A DNA stretch of 64,000 bases from Jejuia rubra. Lineage in GTDB: Bacteria > Bacteroidota > Bacteroidia > Flavobacteriales > Flavobacteriaceae. Below, piece after piece: positions 50,464 to 59,400 of the stretch (positions are counted from its first letter, which is position 1; every line of letters starts with the position of its first letter). The stretch lies in assembly GCF_042684665.1 (NCBI RefSeq), contig NZ_JBHULY010000005.1:124001-188000 (forward strand). The letters are read 5' to 3'. Under the pieces are notes generated by a model. That model made no database searches, had not been told where the DNA came from, and saw only the letters and a list, made by a program, of their open reading frames with translations. Both the position numbers and the translations under genes were made by a program.

Positions 50464-50871
50464 TTAATCAGAAGTCTTTTTATTCAGTGTCCTATTGAGG
50501 ATACCCATGGCAAGGTATAAGACGGGAGAGATTAATATTTCCTGAACAGAATTAGTAAAATCCTTTAGGTAAATTGAAATGTCAGAGATTAGCCAATTGA
50601 ATCCTCCCAGGCCTGCAATAATGCAAAGACCTGAAATATGAACCATATGCCATATGGTAGACATCCAGGTGTCTTTTAATTTTCCTAGGTGAAAAGTACC
50701 CACGAAATAAACAGCCATTGTTACGGCAAACCTCGCCAGGTGTAGGATGTATTTTGGCACCGAAATCATATCGGGATTTTCAGCCAAGTACACATAATGA
50801 AATGTATATATAATAAGAATAATGATAAGTCCTGAAATAAAGCGAACTTTATCCGACGGGTACAGGTTCAT
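50464..50871 (-). CDS. Four-helix membrane protein coupled to the exosortase gene
   Basis: A 135-residue integral membrane protein with four hydrophobic segments (about 10-28, 44-62, 72-94, 107-125), last gene of the long minus-strand cluster. Its first 23 bp overlap the exosortase gene, which implies translational coupling. I do not recognise a named family; flavobacterial exosortases often have a small membrane partner, and position and topology suggest that role here. It ends 10 bp from the convergent FG-GAP gene. Confidence 0.75.
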   Translation of the reverse strand: MNLYPSDKVRFISGLIIILIIYTFHYVYLAENPDMISVPKYILHLARFAVTMAVYFVGTFHLGKLKDTWMSTIWHMVHISGLCIIAGLGGFNWLISDISIYLKDFTNSVQEILISPVLYLAMGILNRTLNKKTSD

Positions 50872-51445
50872 TTTTTATTCGGATTTTGCGGGCAAATACA
50901 ATCCACATCACAAACGTGGCTGCATAAACCGTTATTTTAAACAAATAGTGATGTGCGAAATCAAAATAGGCGTTGTAGTACTCCCCGAGGTAAATCAATC
51001 CGGCACACCGCAGAATATTAATTATATCAATTAAAATAAGACCAATAATTATGTAGCGTATTTTGCGCCAGATGCCTGATGGCATACAAATAATAAAGCC
51101 GATATAGAGTACCATTAGCTCAAGCCCGTTGCAGGCGTCGGCAATATTTAAAACTCTTTTTTCATGATGGTAAATAGATGAGGCCTGATATGTCACATAT
51201 TCCCCGTCTAATATTTTTGTTGACAACTCATTTATAGCCACAAAGCCTGACATTGAAGTAAAATTGTTCAGGAATTTGGCTGAAGCCTCTCCAACATGGG
51301 CGGTAAGGGGGTGGTCTAAAACTTTTGAATCATACAGGAAAAAGCTGTAAATAACTTTCCAGACTATAAAAAACAATAAGGCTTTTCCTAAAAAAAGCCT
51401 TATTGGTAATGGAATGTCATTTTTTAACTTCCTGAAGTCTATCAT
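50849..51445 (-). CDS. Exosortase/archaeosortase family transpeptidase-like membrane protein
   Basis: A 198-residue polytopic protein with the exosortase active-site triad in order: Cys in NIADACNGLELMVLYIGF (about residues 104-121), Arg in IDIINILRCAGLIYLG (about 143-158) and His in FDFAHHYLFKITVYA (about 166-180). The family cleaves C-terminal sorting signals of the PEP-CTERM type and is thought to join the product to a surface polymer. The start ATG overlaps the stop of the PID-CTERM-like gene (ATGA). Codons 14-24 contain a 12-bp palindrome. The N-terminal sequence differs from what I know as XrtF, so no subtype name is given. Confidence 0.9.
   Translation of the reverse strand: MIDFRKLKNDIPLPIRLFLGKALLFFIVWKVIYSFFLYDSKVLDHPLTAHVGEASAKFLNNFTSMSGFVAINELSTKILDGEYVTYQASSIYHHEKRVLNIADACNGLELMVLYIGFIICMPSGIWRKIRYIIIGLILIDIINILRCAGLIYLGEYYNAYFDFAHHYLFKITVYAATFVMWIVFARKIRIKNEPVPVG
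51375..51404. repeat. Palindrome inside the exosortase reading frame
   Basis: AATAAGGCTTTT and AAAAGCCTTATT form a 12-bp stem with a 6-base loop, covering codons about 14-24 of the exosortase gene. The same hairpin, with a changed loop and one more base pair, occurs in the remnant copy at 56205-56234. Confidence 0.8.
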
Positions 51446-51651
51446 TTTCTGCTATCGCGTAATTTTTTAACACCAAAGGCGGCGGCACCAATTAACAAAG
51501 CAAAAAGTCCGCCATCCAGTGGCACGTCTTTAACATTGTCATTAAAACCCGGTTGTGCCGTTAAATTGGCTGTTGCAAATAAAGCAAAAATTACGAACAA
51601 TGCAATTGTTGTTTTTGAGATCATTTTTTTTGTGTTTTTCATGGTGTTCAT
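51442..51651 (-). CDS. PID-CTERM-like mini-protein, probable exosortase substrate (copy 1)
   Basis: A 69-residue protein made of a signal peptide (about residues 1-32, ending NLTAQ), about 15 residues of mature sequence (PGFNDNVKDV) and a C-terminal sorting signal: PLDGG motif, a hydrophobic helix (LFALLIGAAAFGV) and a basic tail (KKLRDSRK). This matches the PID-CTERM type of exosortase signal (usually P-I-D-G-G). The gene follows the 1348-residue protein gene by 9 bp and overlaps the exosortase gene by 4 bp. A near-identical copy lies at 56274-56480. Confidence 0.85.
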   Translation of the reverse strand: MNTMKNTKKMISKTTIALFVIFALFATANLTAQPGFNDNVKDVPLDGGLFALLIGAAAFGVKKLRDSRK

Positions 51652-51660
51652 TTTTAATTG

Positions 51661-54600
51661 TTATTCGATAATTAATTTTTTAGTTATTGTTCTGCCTTTT
51701 GAAGCCAGTTTTACAAAGTAAACACCTTGTTGTTTGGCAAAACTAGTGGCAATAGTAGCTTTTTTCGAGTTAAAGTCTTGCATGTGCAATATTCGGGCAC
51801 CAAGTGTATTGTAAACCGTCATTTCCAGATCATCCATGCCTTGGGGAATGCTTAAATTAACAAAGCCTTCACCAGCCGGATTCGGATATAAAAGCAATTT
51901 GGACAGCTCCTGATCGTCCGTTGATAATGTGGTTGCGGAGAATACAATTTTAAATCTATTTTCTGAGACTGATTCCGTGTCGTTAGGATTTACGTTGAAA
52001 GCATATGCTACCTCTCCGCTCTGAGAAATCTCAGTAAATTCATTGGTTAAGGTATCCAATAAATACGGCGTACTACCCTTTAGGCCTGTGGCCTTCGCAA
52101 CAATAACATAGCTGGTATTCCTGTATTGATCAATCTGCAATTGGATTTCGTCAAGCTCGTTTGGCGTAGATCTAGTCTCAACCGCGAGGAAAGTTCCATT
52201 GGTATAAGTCCCAAAGGTTTCATCTAAATTAGTAAACTTTGGAGCGTCGCGGAGATCAATCCCATTATTTCCATTGTCATCAAAGAAGACCAAAATTCCA
52301 TCTGTTGCGGAATCATTGTTCGCAAAATCTGTGGACTCATATAGATTCAAGCTCAGTTGACTATTATTACTAGACCTGGACTTGCCTGAACCGCTCTTAA
52401 ACACATTGGTCTCGGGAGTTGATACGTGCTTATTGTCCTGAGTAAATGTAATTGAACTTGGAGCAGTAGCCAAGGTTTGTACAAAACATGCTTGACCCGC
52501 CTGCAAATATTTGTCGGCCGCCGAACCAGCAGTAGAGGTATTTGAAGCCAAAACAACGGTAGAATAAGCTCCTCTTATTCCCAAGTTAGGATCATATACC
52601 CAATAGAATGTAGCGTTCAAATTGGTATTGGTAAGTGCATTGCCCAAAGTAGATTGCATATCAATTTGAGCTTGAAACGGGTTGCCTACAAAGTTGAACT
52701 GCCCTGCATTTGGATTTAATGCCAATGGCACCGGAGCACTGTTCTCAGCATCTAGTGATCCTTTGGCGACCAAAGTTGTTGGTGTTGGTGGTGGAGTATT
52801 GGTGCTTAGGTCAACAGTCCTGTCTCCTCTTACCATTAAACGATGGGGTACTCCATTTACTAAATTAGTGGCATCCGTATTTGGAATGGGATTCCAAGTT
52901 TGCCCAAGGTTATCAAAGGTAAACATAGATGGGTTTCCAGTTACAGTAGCATCAAAACCGTTTGCTCCTACTGTTGAGCCCGTAATATGGGTGTTCTGTT
53001 GCCAGTTGTTCGATATAAAATCTGTAGTTGTTACAGGACTGCTTAATAATCTAAATGCCCTATTTGGTGGAATAAATCGCTCAATAGTTGCATCTCCAAT
53101 GAATGTCCCGGAACTTGGGCCAATATAGGCCGAACCATTTGGATCCGATTGCATTGTAAGTTCACCACTATTATCGACTACTCCATTATTTATTAAAACG
53201 ACATTGGGATTAAAATCTACAGAAGCTCCATTACCAATAATAACCTGAGAGCATTCATTAATCGTTAAGTCTTGTCCTGTTGTTAAAACAGGATAGTTTG
53301 GTGCTCCGGTTGGGATGGTTGCTATGGATGCTGATAGCGACAGACCAGGTGCAAAACCACCTAGCCAGTTTCCGGTATTTGTCCAGTCAGTATCGATGGC
53401 TCCAGTCCAAACTACTCCAGTTATTTCGTTTAAATCAACAAAAACCGATTGGGTACAGCTTACGGAATTTCCAAAACAATCTTCAGCAGTCCAAGTAACG
53501 ATAGTTTCACCTAAAGGATATACTGCCTTATTTGTTCCAGTCCAAGTTATACTGATATCTCCCAGATCGTAAACCATAGGGGCGTAGTCAGTAGGAGCAT
53601 CGTTGGTTAAGGTAACCCCATAAAACGTTTTTCCCTCAACCCAATTGGAAGTTGGACCGTCTAAATTAAAATTGTGCAATGTCATATCGTACCCATTCCC
53701 AGAATCATCAATAACTGTAGTTAGTCCAGTATTGTCACCTCCAGCAATGCCCTGATTAAAATGGTATAGTGCAATCAATCCGGATTGGGCTGAAATTTCC
53801 TTGTTCATATCAGTTTGAATCTCTTCTTGCGTGCGGGCAATGTTCCAAACGCGAACTTCGTCCAATTTACCGCCAAGAGAAACAGGGATATGATCAGCAA
53901 TTGTTTGTCCTAAGTTATCAGTGGAAATCAGGCCAAGTATATCGGTTGCAGAAGCCGGTGTTGAAGCAATAAGAAGGCCATTATGGTAAACCTTTACCGA
54001 AGCTCCATCAAAAGTTATGGCTAAATGTTGCCAAGTGTTTAATTTAAAAGTGTCTTGAATCACATCAATATCCGGGAAATCATCGTTTGCTAGTCTTGGA
54101 TAAATCCAAGCACTTATAGTTGCTGTTCCAGTGGCTAATAAATCGGAAGTAAAATCAGGTATGGTCAAGCCATGGTCTAAGCCGTCAAAATCTATTGCAT
54201 TTCCTAATGCTGGAGGGCCAGCCGTTACCATTGGAATTCCTAAGTTAACACCCGTCGCACCACATATTCCAGGATCATTATCTACAAGTATGTCTGAGGG
54301 ACAGACAATCGTTGGCCCTTGATTAGGTGTAGCTAAAGTTTGAGAAACAGATGCTAAACACCCAGTATCAGTATCGTTAACAATGAGGTCATAAGTACCC
54401 GGTGCTAAACCAGATATATCTTTTGATGATGAAGTAAACCCATCAGGGCCCTGCCAAGAATAAATAAGATTTCCTGGATCTGATTCATTCTGAATATTGA
54501 CTGAAATTGACCCATCATCCGCTCCTGGAGCACTTGGGTCTGTGGCATTGGATATGGTTGCTTCCAAAGCACAGAGAACATTAATTGATATACTTCTCGT

Positions 54601-55707
54601 AGCTTGTATTCCCGTGTCGTCCTGTGCCACAAAATTGATAAGAACAACTTGGCCTGCCTGGGCGGCTGACGGTGTCCAGCTAAATGCGGAAGTCGCAGTA
54701 CCATCTACTGCACTTGTTACTGGTAACACAGGAGTCATAGTTGCCCCGACAGGCAAGGCAATAGAATTCAGCGTAGTGCTTTGACCAGTATCTGGATCTG
54801 TAGCAGCCACTGTAAAACTCACCGTATTTCCTGGTGGTGTTACAGAAAAAACAGTTGCTTCTGCTGGGGTTGGTGCGACAAAAACAGGTGGAGATGAAGC
54901 GCCCACCATTACCAACTTGATGTCTACGGGAACTTTTGACTCTGCATCCTCTACCATAAATACCACAGAAAAAGTTTGTCCTTCTGTACGTGTGGAAGTA
55001 TCCATTGTAAACACCCCGTCAGAACTCAATGAAGACCCGGCAGGTTGTATGGTAACTAGTCCAGATTCTGCGCCCGTGGCCAATCTATAAGAAATGGCAT
55101 CCCCTTCGGGGTCGACTGCTGGGATTGAAAACGTAGCGTTTGAAACGCCAATCGGCAGATTTACTACCTGTGGTAAACTAGCTACTGGGGGATTATTAAA
55201 GGTACCCCCCACATTTACTGTGGCTTTTAAAGCATAGTTTTGGTCATTATTACCATCTTCAAGGTCACTTGTTCGACAGCAACTATTATATGCGGATACT
55301 TCATAGTTGCCTGGACTAGCGTATGTTTTAGTATAAACCCATGACATGAACAAAATATCATTTGCAGCATCCACACCGGTTACGGTCGCTGTTAAAGTAA
55401 TAATTTGGCCATCACCAAAATTCATCGTACCCAAATTAAGAGTCTGTCCTACTGTTGGTGCACCCCAAAAAGATCTTCTCCATTGCGTATTAGAAGTAAA
55501 AGTAATACTGTTTCCCCCAGCCTGAGACCATGATAGGGTACCCCCTCTAAAGTGGGAGGCTTGCACTTCCATCGTTGATAGCATACAGAATGCAAATAGC
55601 AAAACTGGGATTAAAAATTTTACGTTTAAATCGGGCTTAAAACTTTTTGCATTTTTGTTTGTAGCACCCAGATACTTGCACCTAAGTGAGAGTAGAATTT
55701 CATTCAT
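51661..55707 (-). CDS. Giant secreted LamG protein with T9SS type A sorting domain (copy 1)
   Basis: A 1348-residue extracellular protein. A long signal peptide ends after MEVQA (about residue 50). Then follow a beta domain (SHFRGGTLSWSQAGG), cadherin/Ig-like domains (about 175-380, e.g. AVDPEGDAISYRL), an SprB-like repeat (about 385-465), an HYR-like stub (PTIVCPSDILVDNDPG, about 470), a LamG/pentraxin fold (about 495-650, NAIDFDGLDHGL), a WTG...NWLGG surface domain, and a T9SS type A C-terminal domain (about 1270-1348, LLLYPNPAGEGFVNLSIP, GVYFVKL). From residue about 465 on it is highly similar to the 1470-residue protein. Confidence 0.93.
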   Translation of the reverse strand: MNEILLSLRCKYLGATNKNAKSFKPDLNVKFLIPVLLFAFCMLSTMEVQASHFRGGTLSWSQAGGNSITFTSNTQWRRSFWGAPTVGQTLNLGTMNFGDGQIITLTATVTGVDAANDILFMSWVYTKTYASPGNYEVSAYNSCCRTSDLEDGNNDQNYALKATVNVGGTFNNPPVASLPQVVNLPIGVSNATFSIPAVDPEGDAISYRLATGAESGLVTIQPAGSSLSSDGVFTMDTSTRTEGQTFSVVFMVEDAESKVPVDIKLVMVGASSPPVFVAPTPAEATVFSVTPPGNTVSFTVAATDPDTGQSTTLNSIALPVGATMTPVLPVTSAVDGTATSAFSWTPSAAQAGQVVLINFVAQDDTGIQATRSISINVLCALEATISNATDPSAPGADDGSISVNIQNESDPGNLIYSWQGPDGFTSSSKDISGLAPGTYDLIVNDTDTGCLASVSQTLATPNQGPTIVCPSDILVDNDPGICGATGVNLGIPMVTAGPPALGNAIDFDGLDHGLTIPDFTSDLLATGTATISAWIYPRLANDDFPDIDVIQDTFKLNTWQHLAITFDGASVKVYHNGLLIASTPASATDILGLISTDNLGQTIADHIPVSLGGKLDEVRVWNIARTQEEIQTDMNKEISAQSGLIALYHFNQGIAGGDNTGLTTVIDDSGNGYDMTLHNFNLDGPTSNWVEGKTFYGVTLTNDAPTDYAPMVYDLGDISITWTGTNKAVYPLGETIVTWTAEDCFGNSVSCTQSVFVDLNEITGVVWTGAIDTDWTNTGNWLGGFAPGLSLSASIATIPTGAPNYPVLTTGQDLTINECSQVIIGNGASVDFNPNVVLINNGVVDNSGELTMQSDPNGSAYIGPSSGTFIGDATIERFIPPNRAFRLLSSPVTTTDFISNNWQQNTHITGSTVGANGFDATVTGNPSMFTFDNLGQTWNPIPNTDATNLVNGVPHRLMVRGDRTVDLSTNTPPPTPTTLVAKGSLDAENSAPVPLALNPNAGQFNFVGNPFQAQIDMQSTLGNALTNTNLNATFYWVYDPNLGIRGAYSTVVLASNTSTAGSAADKYLQAGQACFVQTLATAPSSITFTQDNKHVSTPETNVFKSGSGKSRSSNNSQLSLNLYESTDFANNDSATDGILVFFDDNGNNGIDLRDAPKFTNLDETFGTYTNGTFLAVETRSTPNELDEIQLQIDQYRNTSYVIVAKATGLKGSTPYLLDTLTNEFTEISQSGEVAYAFNVNPNDTESVSENRFKIVFSATTLSTDDQELSKLLLYPNPAGEGFVNLSIPQGMDDLEMTVYNTLGARILHMQDFNSKKATIATSFAKQQGVYFVKLASKGRTITKKLIIE

Positions 55708-56204
55708 AATTGGTTGTTTTAATTAATAGCTCATTAACCAAAAACAGTGTAGGATAAATTCTAAAACCTATGTGTGTAGAAACGAAGGGATTATTTAGTG
55801 TAGCTTTGGTTGGGTTACTGAATAATAAATCAAAAAGTATTAATCAATAAGAACTTTAAATTTGAACAAATTTTTGGGAATGAGTAATTTTTTTCGATAA
55901 GAGGTAAGAAAACCATTATGAATCGTTCTTACAAAATTTGATAGAGTTGGGAAGTGGTAAAACTAGTTGTATAAAAAAACGTAAGGCGATGTGTTTTCTG
56001 AAATTAGCGCGAAGGCAAACTGGAAAGAACTTCAAGTATAATTGTTTATCAATGTGATCTGAGTAGGTCATTAATATGAATGTACCCCATGTAAAGTCAA
56101 TATATTCTGCATTTGATTAAAGCCTCACACCTTAGCCTAAAATGATGGGAAATAGTATAAGTTATGTATTAAGAAATTCTAAAACTATACAAAGGTTGTA
56201 AAGC
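55708..56204. other. Non-coding gap between the duplicated modules
   Basis: The roughly 500 bp hold no ORF that looks coding and no clear terminator. AT-rich, with no visible repeat. It probably carries the promoter of the second module (1348-residue gene onward), but no exact TTG/TAnnTTTG pair was found; the best words are weak. Confidence 0.5.
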
Positions 56205-56272
56205 AATAAGGCTTTTCGGAGGAAAAGCCTTATTGTGCTATTGGAATGTCTTTTTTTAACTTCCTGAAGTCT
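56205..56272 (-). pseudogene. Remnant of the 5' end of an exosortase gene left by tandem duplication
   Basis: On the minus strand, directly after the stop of the 68-residue gene, the sequence GACTTCAGGAAGTTAAAAAA and the following ACATTCCA and AATAAGGCTTTT words align with the first 24 codons of the exosortase gene at 51445-51375. The ATG has been lost (TAAGAGAC for TGATAGAC), a 2-base insertion breaks the frame, and similarity stops after the palindrome AATAAGGCTTTTC/GAAAAGCCTTATT (56205-56234). So the duplicated block ended inside the exosortase gene. Confidence 0.85.
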
Positions 56273-56273
56273 C

Positions 56274-56480
56274 TTATTTTCTGCTATCGCGTATTTTTTT
56301 AACGCCAAAAGCGGCAGCTCCAATTAATAAAGCAACAAGCCCGCCATCTAATGGCACGTCTTTAACATTGTCATTAAAACCTGGTTGTGCCATCAAGTTT
56401 GTTGCGGCAATTAAAGCAAAAGCGATAAACGCAACGGTTGTTTTCGAGAACATTTTTTTTGTGTTTTTCATGGTATTCAT
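56274..56480 (-). CDS. PID-CTERM-like mini-protein, probable exosortase substrate (copy 2)
   Basis: A 68-residue paralogue of the gene at 51442-51651. The mature part and sorting motif (QPGFNDNVKDVPLDGGL) are identical to copy 1, and the helix and tail differ by two substitutions (GLVALLIGAAAFGV, KKIRDSRK), whereas the signal peptide has drifted. Strict identity in the short exposed part points to selection on it. It lies 9 bp after the 1470-residue protein gene and is followed by the exosortase remnant instead of an exosortase gene. Confidence 0.85.
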   Translation of the reverse strand: MNTMKNTKKMFSKTTVAFIAFALIAATNLMAQPGFNDNVKDVPLDGGLVALLIGAAAFGVKKIRDSRK

Positions 56481-56489
56481 TTTTAATGG

Positions 56490-59400
56490 TTATTCTATTA
56501 TTAATTTTTTCGTTATTGTATTGCCATTTGAGGCCAGTTTTACAAAGTAAACACCTTGCTGTTTGGCAAAACTAGTTGCAATTGTCACCTTGTTTGACTT
56601 GAAGTTTTTCATGTGCAATAGCTCTGCGCCTAGGGTGTTATATATTGTTAGTTCCAAATCATCCATACCTTGTGGAATGCTTAAGTTAACAAAACCTTCG
56701 CTAGCCGGGTTGGGGTATAACAGCAATTTAGAGAGCTCTGCATTTTCGGTTGACAAGGTCGTCGCCGAAAATACAATTTTAAATCTATTTGCGGAAACGG
56801 ATCCGGTATCACTAGCATTTATATTGAAGGCATACGCTATCGTTCCACTTTGCGGAATCTCTGTGGAGATGCCAGTAAAGGTGTCTAAAAGGTACGGGAC
56901 ACCTCCCTGCAAGTCGGTCGCGTTCACGACCATAACATAGTTAGTATTTCTATATTGATAAATCTGCAATTGGATTTCATCAAACTCCGTAGGTGTTGCC
57001 CTGTTTTCTACAGAAAGGAAGGAGCCATCTGTGTAAGTTCCAAAGGTCTCGTCCAGGTTCGGGAACTTTGGCGCATCCAGAAAGTCTACTGCATTATTGC
57101 CGTTGTCATCAAAAAAGATCAAAATTCCATCTGCTGCGGTATCATTATTTGCAAACGCATTTGCTTCGAATAAGTTTAAGCTCAGCTGTCCAGTGCTTGC
57201 TGCAGCTTTACTAGAGCCACTCTTAAATACATTGGTCTCCGGGGAGGAGGTATGTTTGTTATTCTGCGTAAAGGTGATTGAACTGGCACCATCAGCTACG
57301 GTCTGTACAAAACATGCCTGGCCTGCCTGCAAATATTTGTCAGCAACCGAACCAGCCGTAGACGTGTTGGAAGGCAATACAACAGTAGAATATGCACCTC
57401 TTATTCCTAAGTTTGGATCGTAAACCCAATAAAATATTGGATTCAAATTTGTATTCGTCGCTGGGAAACCTAATGTCGTTGCCATATCCATTTGCGCCTG
57501 GAACGGATTGCCAACAAAACTGAACAGTCCAGCATTTGGATTTAAAGCCAATGCTCCCGGAGCAATGTTTTCTGCATCCAGTGTACCTCTGGCAACTAGT
57601 GTTGTTGGCGTTGGTGGTGGATCATTCGTGCCTATATCCACAGTTCTATCCCCTCTTACTAATAAACGGTATGGCGTACCATTGATTAAATTTGTAGCAT
57701 CAGTATTAGGGATAGGATCCCAAGTTTGTCCTAGGTTATCAAAGGTGAACATTGACGGATTACCTGTTACCGTGGCGTCAAAACCATTAGCCCCAGTGGT
57801 AGATCCTGTAATATGTGTACCCTGTTGCCAGTTGTTCGATATAAAATCACTTGTAGTAACTGAAGTACTTAATAATCTAAATGCCCTGTTGGCGGGAATA
57901 AAACGTTCAGCCGTAAAATCACCATTAAATGTACCACTTCCTGAGCCTATATAGGCAGACCCTGTATTGTCTGATTCAAATGTAAAATTACCATCATTTG
58001 TAACGGTACCTAAATTAGTAACCACTACGTTGGGATTAACAGTCAACGAGGCGGCACTTTCAACGGTTACGGTTGCACAATCATTTATGGTCAAATCCTG
58101 TCCTAAGGATAAAACAGGATAATTTGGCGCACCATTTGGTATAGTCACATCAGATGACAATGATAATCCGGGGGTTACTCCGCCTACCCAGTTCCCTGCA
58201 TTAGTCCAGTCGCTATCTACGGCTCCAGACCAAGTGGCTGGACCGCTTCCAACGGTTACTTTTTGCACACAAGTGGCTGTATTTCCAGAGGCGTCTGTTG
58301 CCGTCCATGTTACCATGGTTTCTCCTATGGGGTAAACCGCCGTGTTTGTTCCAGTCCAAGTAATGGGTACACCCTCAACATCATAAACTATAGGGACATA
58401 AAGAGCAGGCGCATCATTGGTTAAGGTAACACCAGTAAATGTTTTTCCTTCAACCCAATTAGATGTTGGCCCCATTAAGGCGAAATTATGCAAGGTTAAA
58501 TCGTATCCGTTTCCAGAATCATCGATAACTGTAGTTAATCCTGTATTATCTCCTCCCGCAACACCTTGATTAAAATGGTACAATGCAATCAGTCCTGGTT
58601 GCGCTGAAATTTCCTTACACATATTGGCCTGAAGCTCCGCTTGCGTTCGAGCTACATTCCAAATGCGGACTTCATCCAATTTACCGCCTAAAGAAACAGG
58701 GATAAATGGTTCAATTAGGGCTCCGACGTCAAGATCTTGATTAGCCGCAATGAGCCCAATAATTTCTGCTGTCGTAGCAGGTGTTGTGGCGATAAGTTTA
58801 CCGTCAAGATAGCCTTTCACCGCTGCACCATCAAAAGTAATGGCAAGATGTAGCCAAGTGTTTAATTTGAACAAATCCTTAATTTCTTGAATATCGGGGA
58901 AATCTTCATTCTCTAAACGCGGATAAATCCAACCGCTTATGGTAAACATTCCTGTTACTAATAAATCGGGGGTAATATCAGGAATAGTCAATCCATGATC
59001 CAAGCCATCAAAATCAATGGCGTTCCCTGTTACCTCGCAGTTGTCCGATACCATTGGGACTCCTAAATAAATGCCAGTGGCACCACATGTTCCAGGATCA
59101 GCATCCACAACAATATCTGCAGGACAAATAATCGTAGGGTCTGTATCATCATTTACAGTAATATCAAAACTACATGTAGCCGTATTAAAAGATGCATCCG
59201 TGGCTACAAATGTGTTGGTTGTTGTACCCACCGGGAAGGTACTTCCACTTGGAAGGCCTGCGGTTTGGGTTACCGTTAAAGCACCGCCTCCAGAATTAAT
59301 AACAAAACTGATATTGTCTAGAGAAACATTAAAGAAGCCTTGGTCGTCCTGTTCCTCAAGGCTCAAATAGACCTGCGTTCCCTCAAGAGACTGCAACAAC

